This document shows, in pieces, positions 1 through 7,568 of a stretch of DNA of 64,000 bases (position 1 is its first letter; the number at the start of each line of letters is the position of its first letter). The stretch is from assembly GCF_012273655.1 (NCBI RefSeq), contig NZ_JAAWWP010000002.1, positions 504,017 to 568,016 on the forward strand. Reading direction: 5' to 3'. This stretch comes from Streptomyces physcomitrii (lineage in GTDB: Bacteria > Actinomycetota > Actinomycetes > Streptomycetales > Streptomycetaceae). A model generated the notes under the pieces. It saw nothing but the letters and a program-made list of their open reading frames with translations. It did no database searches and was not told the origin of the DNA. The position numbers and the translations under genes were made by a program.

Positions 1-1
1 T

Positions 2-445
2 CAGGAGCGGTACGTGCGCGTGCTGCCCTGCGCCCGGGACGCCCAGGACAAGCCGCTGCACTTCACCGACCGCCCGGGCCCCACCGCCGAGGGCCCGGCC
101 CACTGCGCCCCGCGCGAGAAGGCACCGGCCGACCTCACCCCCTCCCTCACCGCGGGCCAGGCCAGGACCAGCACGCTCTACCCGTACGTGGTGCAGGGAC
201 TCAACGCCACGGTCACCCGCGAGGACGGCTCGGCCCTCTTCGGCGCCAAGATCACCTTCACCGCCGCGGACGGCACCCACCTGTGCAGCGCCTACGCCGA
301 CAAGGACGGCCGCGCTCTCTGCGACAGCGAGCCGGTCTCGGTCAACGCCGACACCCTGCGCCTCGGTTACACCGCCACCTTCACCGGCAGCGGCGACGGC
401 ATCTGGAACCCGGCACAGTCCCAGGGCGGCATCACGGTGGCCTGA
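2..445 (+). CDS. C-terminal part of a secreted-type protein with an Ig-like domain (5' end outside window)
   Basis: The frame is open from the window edge to a TGA at 443-445, so this is the end of a longer gene; the first in-frame GTG at 14 is unlikely to be the true start. The last ~90 residues (LNATVTREDGSALFGAKITF onward) read as a beta-rich Ig-like module of the kind that follows 'G-x-A-V-x-F-T/G-x-T-D-x-G-x-A' in bacterial Ig-like repeats, with two cysteines (HLC, ALC) that could form a disulfide, which fits an extracytoplasmic location. The N-terminal enzymatic or adhesive part is not visible, so no function can be assigned. Family call is inference from pattern only. Confidence 0.6.
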   Translation, partial: QERYVRVLPCARDAQDKPLHFTDRPGPTAEGPAHCAPREKAPADLTPSLTAGQARTSTLYPYVVQGLNATVTREDGSALFGAKITFTAADGTHLCSAYADKDGRALCDSEPVSVNADTLRLGYTATFTGSGDGIWNPAQSQGGITVA

Positions 446-498
446 GCGCCTGCGGAAGCATCCCGCTCAGACGGTCGGGCGGTGGGGCGGTGGCGCGG

Positions 499-714
499 TC
501 AGAACAGGGCGAGCTGGCCCGGCAGTTCGGGCAGCACGAAGCCCGCGAGCCCCGGCTGTATCTCCTTCTCCAGCGGGGCCCGCAGCAAAGAGCCCGGACA
601 CGAGACCAGCTCACCGCCCTCCCGCGGACCGGCTGGATCATGACGGGCGAAGCGCCCCGCGACGACAGCGATCTCGCGGCGGCACTCGGGACAGTTCCTG
701 CGACGCGACGACAT
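499..714 (-). CDS. Small conserved-type CxxC protein (71 aa)
   Basis: ATG at 712-714 (minus) opens a 71-residue frame beginning MSSRRRNCPECRREIAVVAG and ending LPELPGQLALF. The C8-P-E-C11 knuckle and a further Cys at position 39 suggest a small zinc-ribbon-like or metal-binding protein. A purine run (GGGGGG) immediately precedes the ATG. The convergent upstream Ig-domain gene ends 53 bp away. I recall similar short proteins next to tRNA genes in other Streptomyces, but no function is known to me. Longer in-frame extension upstream to 1029 crosses the terminator and the tRNA-like repeat, so the internal start is preferred. Confidence 0.6.
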   Translation of the reverse strand: MSSRRRNCPECRREIAVVAGRFARHDPAGPREGGELVSCPGSLLRAPLEKEIQPGLAGFVLPELPGQLALF

Positions 715-797
715 CCCCCCAGTGTGCCGCCACCCACTGACAATCCACCGGCCCACGGCCGCCCAGGGCTCCGGGACGTCCCCGCGGAGGAACAGCA

Positions 798-840
798 AAA
801 TGGCTTCCGGCCTGCCGCAACAGCAGGCCGGAAGCCATTT
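798..840 (-). terminator. Perfect 18-bp-stem hairpin beside the left tRNA-like repeat
   Basis: Arms 798-815 and 823-840 are perfect complements around a 7-nt loop, with A/T-rich ends (AAAT...ATTT). It sits 10 bp beyond the 3' end of the displaced tRNA-Tyr half at 850-899, where the original tRNA terminator would be expected if that half was pushed there by integration. Confidence 0.75.
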
Positions 841-849
841 ACCTTCATG

Positions 850-899
850 TGGCAGCGCCAGGATTCGAACCTGGAAAGGCTGAACCGGCAGATTTGCAG
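850..899 (-). repeat. Displaced tRNA-Tyr 3' half (att-like repeat, left end of element)
   Basis: Read on the minus strand this is the anticodon-stem 3' side, variable arm, T-arm and acceptor 3' strand of a tRNA, matching 4683-4732 at all but about 3-4 of 50 positions. The 5' half (D-arm, acceptor 5' strand) is absent to its right, so it is not a functional tRNA. A 3'-half copy of a tRNA at the far end of an insertion is the normal product of tyrosine-recombinase integration into a tRNA gene. The mismatches suggest the event is old. Confidence 0.8.
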
Positions 900-1213
900 C
901 GGGCTCCACCCAACAGGGCTGACCTCCGCTTCTCCTTCTGGCCCCCATCACCGGGGGACCCATGGGGGAACAAGGTAGGCGGCTTGAGGCTCCGCGCAAA
1001 CCGCTTGCTTGACGACCTCTTCGTCCCAAAGCAATCTTGGTGGCTAGCGGACCAGGGATGAACGGAACGCTGACCTGCGCCGACGGTCCCTGAACGTGCG
1101 TGGACGTGCGCCGCCGTACGCGGTCGTTGTCACGCAGTTAGACACGCAGCCGCCGGGAGGTCCCGCACTCACAGGCCAGCAGGTTGGCTCGCGCCGGCCG
1201 GTAGTGCCACACG
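900..1213. other. Gene-free element DNA between the left repeat and the ATPase gene
   Basis: No reading frame here has convincing codon bias or a recognisable domain. The first ~80 bp diverge from tRNA sequence directly after the repeat. I see no clear promoter or long hairpin; the stretch may be decayed element DNA. Confidence 0.5.
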
Positions 1214-2821
1214 TCAACCGGAGAGGTACTCCATCACCGCTGCCGTTGCGATGTTCATCATTTGACGTGACCTCACGGTACCGACGTATTTGGCTTCCTG
1301 AAGATCAGTCTCGGACGCTGCCAGGATTTTCCCCACAGTGTCGAACCCAAGTTCTTTGAGTTTTTTCCGGGCGAAAGCAGTCATATCCAACTGGTCGACA
1401 GTTCGATCAAGTTGCGACTTTATGAACTCTTGCCGTACCTCATCCATCTTTTCAACGTCGAGTTTCGCAATGCTCTCATAAGCCTCGTGGTTGGCTCCAA
1501 ATTCAACAAAGCGCTTGATTGAAATGGAAGAACCCCTCAGCCAATTCGCAGCGGACACGGGGTCAGCTTCCGGCCCGACTCGCGTTCCGATATTCAACAT
1601 GTATCGAGCACCGGTGAGGCCGCGTGTTGCGACCACCCCGGTTCCGGCTTCGTGAAGAATTCCGCTGTAGCAGAGTAGACGTAGAGCCTCTTTCACGGCT
1701 GCGGGTGCGTCACGATGGATCCACAAGAATACGCGCTTGTCGGGATCTCCCGTCTGCCGTTGCTTCTTGCGCAGCAGGGGAATGACTTCTTGCTGAAGGA
1801 ATTCGCGTCCCCAATCGATCACCGCACGGTGGCCAACATAGCGGTCGCCCAAGGATGAGTGCTCACTCCAAATCGCGTCCCGGTAGTACTCCTTCAGGAC
1901 ACGCTGAGCGTTATTCGAGTTCAGGGGTGAAGCGTCAGATACGGTTCTCAGTAGATTTCGCGGATTTCCGCTTGAGGCGAAAGCCACCGCATCAAATACT
2001 GCCCCATAGCGATTAATCGTAGGTTCCAGGTCAGGAGCCTGTCGGATTACAATCTCACGCATGGAGGTGAGGTAGCCGGGATCGAGAATATCGCGACTAA
2101 CGTTGATCAATTCCGCGTCGTGGCTCATTTGGAATGAGTCGCCGAAGTAAGTGACGCCGGGGTAAACCGCAGCTTTCACCGAAAGGTATGGGCTGCGCAG
2201 GTCACGCATTACCGTGAAGAACTGCCGCTGTTGCGCAGGGATGAACACATGTGCCGCTTCATCGATGAGTAGTACGATCCTACTCGCGCCTGCCTGGTCG
2301 CACAGGTCTTCCACGGCATCCTTAATCATCTCCGGGTCAATCCCGGAGTCTGCCTCTACTGGCGCCGAGTCGTTCTTCCAAGCGTCTTCCAGGCTCTTAT
2401 AGAGGGTCTCAAGCCTTGAAGCAATAGCGTCATCATCTGCGTCACTGGAGAGCGTTGCGAATACGCTACTCTTACTCTGCAGAACTCCCTTCTTGCGTGC
2501 TTCGCGAATGATCCTATTGCAGATCTTGGCAAGCATCCAATGCTTAAATCGCTCTGGGTCGGACGTCTGGAGAAGTCCAGTCGTATTGAATGTGACGTAC
2601 ACGGCAAGCGTCTTGGAGTTAGAGAAGTCCTCGTTCATCTCCTTCTGGGCTACCTTCAGCAAGAAAGATTTGCCGACACCACGCGCACCTTGTAGTACGA
2701 CGGTCTTCTTGCTCTTCAGTGCATCGATCGTCTGGCGATCAAACTCGGTTTCGACAAAGTACTTGTCGACGTCCTCCAGGGTTAGGTCTTCCGTTCGGAA
2801 GTGCAGTTCGTTCTTGCTCAC
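1214..2821 (-). CDS. P-loop ATPase with C-terminal helix-hairpin-helix-like segment (535 aa), element cargo
   Basis: GTG start overlaps the stop of the upstream gene (GTGA at 2818-2821), implying translational coupling. Walker A is GARGVGKS (residues 45-52) and Walker B is IVLLIDEAAH (182-191). A sensor-like SSGNPRNLLR lies at about 283-292. Together these resemble Cdc6/Orc- or STAND-type AAA ATPases rather than transporters. After residue ~330 comes a region with wHTH-like character, and the last ~50 residues (KLKELGFDTVGKILAASE..., YVGTVRSRQMMNIATAAV) resemble tandem HhH/RNA-polymerase-alpha-CTD-like DNA-binding helices. Codon use is strongly non-Streptomyces (many A/T third positions), a sign of transfer. 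The reading frame is intact although the neighbouring integrase is decayed. Pairing with a HEPN-like protein suggests a defence or toxin-type module; this is inference. Confidence 0.85.
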   Translation of the reverse strand: MSKNELHFRTEDLTLEDVDKYFVETEFDRQTIDALKSKKTVVLQGARGVGKSFLLKVAQKEMNEDFSNSKTLAVYVTFNTTGLLQTSDPERFKHWMLAKICNRIIREARKKGVLQSKSSVFATLSSDADDDAIASRLETLYKSLEDAWKNDSAPVEADSGIDPEMIKDAVEDLCDQAGASRIVLLIDEAAHVFIPAQQRQFFTVMRDLRSPYLSVKAAVYPGVTYFGDSFQMSHDAELINVSRDILDPGYLTSMREIVIRQAPDLEPTINRYGAVFDAVAFASSGNPRNLLRTVSDASPLNSNNAQRVLKEYYRDAIWSEHSSLGDRYVGHRAVIDWGREFLQQEVIPLLRKKQRQTGDPDKRVFLWIHRDAPAAVKEALRLLCYSGILHEAGTGVVATRGLTGARYMLNIGTRVGPEADPVSAANWLRGSSISIKRFVEFGANHEAYESIAKLDVEKMDEVRQEFIKSQLDRTVDQLDMTAFARKKLKELGFDTVGKILAASETDLQEAKYVGTVRSRQMMNIATAAVMEYLSG

Positions 2822-3567
2822 GAGCGTGTCTCCTCCAGCGGAAGTCCCAGTAGTTTTCTAACGGATACTAGGTGAGAGAAGTGATCCTCAAGGGAACCTT
2901 CGGTGATCCCTTTCAGGGATTGGGGGAGGTCCTTGTAGTACCTGACCATCAGACAATGGATTGTCGCACTGAGGGCAGAATCAGCGACCGAGAGCCATTC
3001 CTTCGTGATGTCTTCCCGGTAAGAGATTTCGGTGGGGAGCATCTGAGAAGTTGAGACGTTGCCGTGGATGTACTCTGAGCATCGCCGGTACGCCTGTTTG
3101 AGATTATCAAGCATCTCATCTTGCTCGTCTATCGCTTCCGGGCAAAACTCATCCAGGAACGGAGTGGAGTATAGTCCACTCTCGGTTGAGGTAATTGCCT
3201 TCCAGCTTATGTCGAGCTTTCCGCTTACCCACTGGCGGCGTTTAAATTCGTGCGAGCTTAGGTACGCTGCACCCGCCGTCACTTCAAGGAATGATCTTAG
3301 CGTGGAGAAAGCCTGGCGATAGAGTCCGCTCATCGCGGAATAGAAGGCCAGTCCGAAGTCGCGATGAGCCGATTGAAACTGTTGCGCCTCTGGTTTTGAT
3401 TCCAGGACTCCGAGCCAAGCGGCAAGATCCGCCTCAAGGTGCAAGACCTGATTTATTTCGCGTTCATTGGATCCCGTTGCTTGCTCGATATGACCCATGC
3501 AGGACTTGTGTAGCTTGAGCATTATTTTTTCAACGCTCGAAGCATTTTCGGCGCCTCGCTGCGACAT
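2818..3567 (-). CDS. HEPN-like all-helical protein (249 aa), first gene of the element operon
   Basis: ATG at 3565-3567; a TACATT hexamer about 10 nt upstream could be a -10 box. The protein is predicted mostly helical, with no signal peptide or membrane segment. A segment LYRQAFSTLRSFLEVTAGA (83-101) followed by YRRCSEYIHG (160-169) gives an R-x(5-6)-H arrangement (R161/R162 to H168), as in HEPN-fold ribonucleases and DUF5677-like proteins. The residue after the Arg is not the usual N/D/H, so catalytic activity is uncertain. It overlaps the ATPase start by 4 nt, so the two are probably made together. Codon use is A/T-rich like its partner. Alternative: a non-catalytic HEPN-like regulatory or structural subunit. 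Confidence 0.8.
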   Translation of the reverse strand: MSQRGAENASSVEKIMLKLHKSCMGHIEQATGSNEREINQVLHLEADLAAWLGVLESKPEAQQFQSAHRDFGLAFYSAMSGLYRQAFSTLRSFLEVTAGAAYLSSHEFKRRQWVSGKLDISWKAITSTESGLYSTPFLDEFCPEAIDEQDEMLDNLKQAYRRCSEYIHGNVSTSQMLPTEISYREDITKEWLSVADSALSATIHCLMVRYYKDLPQSLKGITEGSLEDHFSHLVSVRKLLGLPLEETRS

Positions 3568-3688
3568 AGTCTTAATGTAGCACTGCGATCACAGCCTGTC
3601 GTCGACTAATTGAAGTCGTAGAGCAAGCTGCACGCGAAGTGAGGGGAGGCCGGCCGTCGCAGAGACGTCTCCCTGGCGTTGCGCGGCC

Positions 3689-4626
3689 GTGGGATCCTTG
3701 GCATCGAGCGATGGAGCGATGCGGAGAGGAGCGGAAGTACCGGAGGCGAGTCCGCGCGGAACTTACCTGGTCATCGCAGAGGCACTGCGAACCGAGATCG
3801 AAGAGGAGTCGGTACCAGGAGTTGGCTGGCGGCAGATCAGCGAAGGGAGCGGTCATCGACCGCTGGTCGATCGGATGCTCGAAGTGGTCGCAGACGACGG
3901 CCTTCAAGTGGGCGATCGCTTCCCGTCTGGAGCTGCGCTGTGCGAACGGTTCGAGATGTCACGTACGGCAGTGCGGCGAGCGCTCACGCAGTTGGAAGGG
4001 CGCGGGGTGCTGGAAGCCCAGCATGGAAAGGGCAGGATCGTAAGGGCGTTGCCAGAAGCCCGATTGGACGAGGACATGAACCTACGCGTCGCCGTTCCGC
4101 TGAGGGACCACGCGGAGAAGGACTCTCGTGTGGCCCCGGTCCCGCCCGAGTTCGTCCGCCTGTTGCGATGGCATCTGGTGCGTTACGGCTCAGCGCCGGA
4201 CGGCCGGTTGTTCCGCACCAGCCGGGGTGGTGTGACCCAAGACACCGGATACGGCGAAGTCTGGGCTGCGGCACGGGCTGAGGTGCTCACAGCCGAAGAG
4301 GCTGCCTCGCCACTTGCCTGGCGCCCGTACGACCTGCGAGCGGCGGGGGTCTCCTTCTGGGCTATAGCGGAGTGGACCCGATGGAAGTGGCTCGAAGAGC
4401 TGGCCGCTCGGTTGCCGTCCTGCTCCGCGTCTACGCGAAGGTGCTCGCACGGGCGGCGGAGCGCGCGAACCAACAGATCGAGGTCGGTCTCCGCGAATGG
4501 GATCGTCCCGGGCTCTCCGCCGGGGGGGCGTCTGGGGGACACGCACTGATCAGTTCCGGGACTCACCGGGGAAAGAGTGAGACAAGCCAGGCAATTTGGC
4601 TGCTCGCGGAGGCTGTTGTGCGATGA
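3689..4626 (+). pseudogene. GntR-type regulator fused to a frameshifted tyrosine-recombinase C-terminus (element relic)
   Basis: From 3689 (GTG; an alternative ATG is at 3719) the frame runs through a GntR-type winged helix (GLQVGDRFPSGAALCERFEM, then SRTAVRRALTQLEGRGVLE). Without a stop it continues into integrase catalytic-domain sequence (PPEFVRLLRWHLVRYG, DGRLFRTSRGG, RPYDLRAAGVSFW). The match then moves to another frame at about 4358-4370 (GVDPMEVARRAGRSVAVLLR), ending with TGA at 4624-4626. In active relatives the motifs read R-H-A-G-V-S and A-G-H-S; here both His are lost (A and R). The N-terminal half of the recombinase is missing, consistent with a deletion joining korSA-like and int-like genes. 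A functional recombinase cannot be made; the GntR part might still fold. Confidence 0.75.
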
Positions 4627-4631
4627 CGAAG

Positions 4632-4673
4632 AAACCCCCTCCGTCCTGCGTTCTCGCAGTTCGGAGGGGGTTT
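4632..4673. terminator. Hairpin terminator between integrase relic and tRNA-Tyr
   Basis: Arms 4632-4643 and 4662-4673 pair perfectly (AAACCCCCTCCG and its complement), with an inner 5-bp stem, and flanking A/T runs on both sides. It can stop transcription of the tRNA (minus) and of the integrase relic (plus). Confidence 0.8.
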
Positions 4674-4682
4674 CCCTCAGCG

Positions 4683-4764
4683 TGGCGGCGCCAGGATTCG
4701 AACCTGGGAAGGCTGAGCCGGCAGATTTACAGTCTGCTCCCTTTGGCCGCTCGGGCACACCGCC
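4683..4764 (-). tRNA. tRNA-Tyr (anticodon GTA)
   Basis: An 82-nt class II tRNA on the minus strand. The 5' acceptor strand GGCGGTG (from 4764 downward) pairs with CGCCGCC before the discriminator A at 4683. The anticodon GTA corresponds to plus-strand TAC at 4728-4730 in loop CTGTAAA. A long variable arm and T-loop TTCGAAT are present. CCA is not encoded. The 3' half is duplicated at 850-899, so this gene is the chromosomal attachment site of the inserted element and was restored by it. Confidence 0.95.
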
Positions 4765-4984
4765 GGGTTTGCCGCCTGGAGTACCGCGCCTTCGGCGCTG
4801 CTCCGTGGCAACGACGTAAACGATACCTGATCCCCAGGGGTGCTTCGCCACCCGGTTGATCAGTGCGCGCGGGACCCGGCGGCGTACGGAATGGGGGGCC
4901 GGGTCGTCGGACCCGCTCCTCTAGGCTTTGCGGATGCGGCGCAGCTCGATGGCCGCCCCGACACACGCTAAGGAGCCACAGGAC

Positions 4985-5473
4985 ATGGCCGACTCCAGTT
5001 TCGACATCGTCTCGAAGGTCGAGCGGCAGGAGGTCGACAACGCCCTCAACCAGGCCGCCAAGGAGATCTCGCAGCGCTACGACTTCAAGAACGTGGGCGC
5101 CTCGATCGCCTGGTCCGGCGAGAAGATCCTCATGGAGGCCAACTCCGAGGACCGGGTCAACGCCATCCTCGACGTCTTCCAGTCCAAGCTGGTCAAGCGC
5201 GGTATCTCGCTGAAGGCGCTGGACGCGGGCGAGCCGCAGCTGTCCGGCAAGGAGTACAAGATCTTCGCCTCCATCGAGGAGGGCATCTCCCAGGACAACG
5301 CGAAGAAGGTCGCGAAGATCATCCGTGACGAGGGCCCCAAGGGCGTCAAGGCGCAGGTACAGGGCGAGGAACTGCGGGTCAGCTCGAAGAGCCGGGACGA
5401 TCTCCAGACCATCATCTCGCTCCTGAAGGGCAAGGACTTCGACTTCGCCCTCCAGTTCGTGAACTACCGCTGA
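4985..5473 (+). CDS. yajQ: YajQ-family nucleotide/c-di-GMP-binding protein
   Basis: ATG at 4985 preceded by AAGGAG at about 4970-4975, giving 162 residues, the normal family length. The sequence opens [20 protein letters not shown] and ends [12 protein letters not shown], both typical of YajQ, with two ferredoxin-like alpha/beta repeats and no signal or membrane segment. Known: YajQ proteins bind nucleic acids or cyclic di-GMP and act as cytosolic effectors in some bacteria; the role in Streptomyces is not established. It stands alone, divergent from tRNA-Tyr. Confidence 0.95.
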   Translation: MADSSFDIVSKVERQEVDNALNQAAKEISQRYDFKNVGASIAWSGEKILMEANSEDRVNAILDVFQSKLVKRGISLKALDAGEPQLSGKEYKIFASIEEGISQDNAKKVAKIIRDEGPKGVKAQVQGEELRVSSKSRDDLQTIISLLKGKDFDFALQFVNYR

Positions 5474-5617
5474 GCCGGGCCCGTACAGGCCCGCCAGCGG
5501 GTTGCAGTAGACAGCGGGCGGCAGGGTCAGAGAGCTAGAGGGCTAAGAGGAGTACGAGGGCTGGTCGCCGGGGAGGTCCGGGGCCGGCCCTCGTCGCTGT
5601 GGCTGGCGGCTGGCGGG

Positions 5618-5649
5618 TTGAGCTTCGAGTCGGGTGGAAGGTCTACCGT
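5618..5649 (+). promoter_or_regulatory. MerR-type promoter/operator with long spacer
   Basis: TTGAGC (5618-5623) and TACCGT (5644-5649) are separated by 20 bp, the over-long spacing typical of MerR-activated promoters. The spacer contains an imperfect dyad (GAGCTTCGAG...GGAAGGTC). The -10 element ends 7 bp before the regulator ATG, so the transcript is probably leaderless and autoregulated. Confidence 0.6.
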
Positions 5650-5656
5650 CGGGCGT

Positions 5657-6463
5657 ATGAGCACCTTGCGGATATCCCAGCTCGCGGAGCGGACCGGCTT
5701 TCCCGCGAGCACGCTGCGGTTCTACGAGGGTGCGGGGCTGCTCAGCCCCGGCCGTACGGCGGCGGGGTACCGCGTCTACGGCGAGGAGTCCGTCGAGCGG
5801 CTGGGGTTCATCCGCGCTGCCAAGAACCTGGGGCTTCCGCTGGAGGAGATCGCGGAGGTGCTCGGGGTGCGGGCCTCGGGCACCTGCGCGGAGGTGCGGA
5901 CGGAGCTGCGGCCCCGGATCGCCGCACGGCTGGTCGGTTCCCGGGAGCAGGTAGCTGAACTCGGCCTGCTCGTCGCCGACTTGGAGCGGACTCTCGACCA
6001 CCTGGACGCCCTCCCGGACAGCGGCGAGCCCTGCACCTCCGACTGCTGCCCCGGCCACCCGTCACCGGTCGAGGCAGAGGCCGAGGGCGGGGAGGGGGAC
6101 GGGGGCGACAGGGAGGCCGCCTCCTGCGGGTGCGGGGGCGAGGCGGGTGGCGCCGATCAGGCCGAGCGGTGGCGTGAGGCGCCTGTGGCCTGTGCGCTGA
6201 CCGGTGCGGCGCGTGAGGAGCGGGCGGAGCGCTGGCGCGAGGCCGTACGAGGCGCCGTCCGGCTGCCGCTCGCCGAGGGACTGCGGCTCACGCTGCCGGC
6301 GGCTCGTACGGCGGAGCTGGCCGCGCTGGCGGCCGAGGAGCAGCGGTGCTGCCCGTTCTTCGACTTCCGTCTGCACCTGGACGGACCGGAGTTGCACGTC
6401 GAGGTCCGTGCGCCGCAGGAGGGCACCGAGGTCCTTGAGGAGCTCTTCGGTCCCGGGACCTGA
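5657..6463 (+). CDS. MerR-family regulator with Cys-rich tail and extra C-terminal domain
   Basis: Start ATG 5657 directly follows a MerR-type promoter, so a leaderless message is likely. Residues 1-75 are the MerR winged helix (ISQLAERTGFPASTLRFYEG). A dimerisation helix follows to about 117. Cys77 and the EPCTSDCCPG segment (Cys126, 130, 131) sit where MerR/CadR-type sensors bind soft metals. Beyond the usual ~130-residue length are ~130 more residues: a low-complexity linker with a CGCG motif and a small domain (LTLPAARTAELAALAAEEQR, then CCPFFDFRLHLDG) with a CC pair. RWREA occurs twice (171-175, 192-196), suggesting internal duplication. Likely role: sensing of a thiophilic metal; targets beyond itself are not visible nearby. 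Confidence 0.85.
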   Translation: MSTLRISQLAERTGFPASTLRFYEGAGLLSPGRTAAGYRVYGEESVERLGFIRAAKNLGLPLEEIAEVLGVRASGTCAEVRTELRPRIAARLVGSREQVAELGLLVADLERTLDHLDALPDSGEPCTSDCCPGHPSPVEAEAEGGEGDGGDREAASCGCGGEAGGADQAERWREAPVACALTGAAREERAERWREAVRGAVRLPLAEGLRLTLPAARTAELAALAAEEQRCCPFFDFRLHLDGPELHVEVRAPQEGTEVLEELFGPGT

Positions 6464-6539
6464 CCCGGCCGCTGTTCCTAGCCCCTGCCCCTCCCCTTGC
6501 TCCTGACGCTCCGGACCGGCTTCTCTCCGGGCCGGAAGC

Positions 6540-6806
6540 TCAGCGCCGGGAGTGGCCGAACAGGATGCGGTACGCGACGAGCAGGACGAGGGCGCCGCCG
6601 ATCGCGGCTGCCCAGGTGGAGCCGTCGTAGAAGTCCTTGTTGATCGGGTGGTCGAGGAGGCGGGCGGAGAGCCAGCCGCCGAGGAAGGCGCCCGCGATGC
6701 CTATGACGGTGGTCCCGAGGAAGCCGCCGGGGTCCTTGCCGGGCAGGAGGACCTTGGCGATCGCACCGGCCAGCAGCCCCAGAATGATCCAGCCGAGGAT
6801 ACCCAT
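6540..6806 (-). CDS. GlsB/YeaQ/YmgE-family small membrane protein
   Basis: ATG at 6804-6806 behind AAAGGTGGG gives 88 residues with three hydrophobic helices and glycine-rich turns (LGLLAGAIAKVL, GFLGTTVIGIAGAFLGGWL, AIGGALVLLVAYRI). This is the typical size and pattern of the transglycosylase-associated/GlsB family, which is linked to envelope stress but biochemically undefined. A longer in-frame extension to 7001 has poor coding character and no site, so the short start is chosen. It lies alone between two plus-strand genes. Confidence 0.9.
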   Translation of the reverse strand: MGILGWIILGLLAGAIAKVLLPGKDPGGFLGTTVIGIAGAFLGGWLSARLLDHPINKDFYDGSTWAAAIGGALVLLVAYRILFGHSRR

Positions 6807-7075
6807 GGCCTGTTCCCACCTTTCCCTTGTGCCCGGCAGCCGCGGCGCGGTCGCTCGGACTTCTTCCGCGTCTGCCCTCGGAGCGTGAATTGATTCGCCG
6901 GAGAACGCGGACGTCCGCGACCTCATGCAGGAGGACGCGCCGCACCGCCGGGCCGGTTGCGATATGCGGTTGCGCCCCCGCTTCGTACGGGTCAACGTCA
7001 TCAGCTGACACCCGGCGCGGCGCGGAGAAGCCGGGGAAGAACGGGACCGGAGAAGAGCGGGAGAGGGCGGAGACG

Positions 7076-7540
7076 ATGAGTACGCGGGCGCATCACCTCG
7101 TCGACCAGGAACTCGTCGAGGCGGCGGCGCACCTCGCTCGCACGCGGTGCCGGGGTGACAACCACACGATGGCGGCGGCGGGCCGGAACCGGGACGGCCG
7201 GATCGTCACCGCGGTGAACGCCTACCACTTCACCGGCGGGCCCTGCGCCGAGCTGGTGCTCATCGGGGCGGCGGCCGCGCAGGGGGCGTACGAGCTGGAG
7301 ACGATCGTCGCCGTGGGCGACCGCGACCGCGGGGTGGTGCCCCCGTGCGGACGGTGCCGTCAGGTGCTGCTCGACTACTTCCCGGGGCTCACGGTCATCG
7401 TCGGGAAGGGCGAGGACGCGGGCGCGGGCACGAACGCGGGCACGGGCACGGGCACGAGGGAAGGCCTTCGGGCCGTGCCCGTCGCCGAGCTGCTGCCCGA
7501 GAGCTATGTCTGGGCCGACCACCAGCTCGACCCCGGGTGA
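7076..7540 (+). CDS. Cytidine deaminase-like zinc enzyme
   Basis: ATG at 7076 with a GGCGGAG site just upstream gives 154 residues. The zinc site is intact: C57-A-E59 (GGPCAEL) and P-C91-x-x-C94 (PPCGRCRQ), the CDA pattern in which three Cys bind zinc and Glu59 is the proton shuttle. Compared with housekeeping CDA, the second half is diverged and contains a Gly/Thr/Ala-rich insert (GAGTNAGTGTGT, ~117-128) from a short DNA repeat. The substrate could be cytidine, a modified nucleoside or a blasticidin-like base. It is a single gene convergent with the yccF-htpX pair. Confidence 0.85.
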   Translation: MSTRAHHLVDQELVEAAAHLARTRCRGDNHTMAAAGRNRDGRIVTAVNAYHFTGGPCAELVLIGAAAAQGAYELETIVAVGDRDRGVVPPCGRCRQVLLDYFPGLTVIVGKGEDAGAGTNAGTGTGTREGLRAVPVAELLPESYVWADHQLDPG

Positions 7541-7568
7541 TCCGCGGCGACGAACCCTCGGACGCCCT

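Larger units (their letters stand above)
850..4764. mobile_element. Relic of an integrative element in tRNA-Tyr carrying a HEPN-like/ATPase gene pair
   Basis: The interval lies between two copies of the tRNA-Tyr 3' half (850-899 and the intact gene at 4683-4764). It holds, from left: a gene-free stretch, two minus-strand genes whose DNA is only about half G+C against ~70% outside, and a frameshifted GntR/tyrosine-integrase remnant ending just before the tRNA, the usual place of int next to attP. Known: the Streptomyces element SLP1 uses a tRNA-Tyr gene as its attachment site. No replication or transfer genes remain, so the element looks immobile with selected cargo. Confidence 0.7.

Noticed and set aside
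850..925. Possible tRNA-Cys-like gene (GCA in the anticodon position)
   Set aside because: Only the 3' half is tRNA-like and it matches the tRNA-Tyr 3' half; no D-arm or acceptor 5' strand follows, so it is an att-type remnant.
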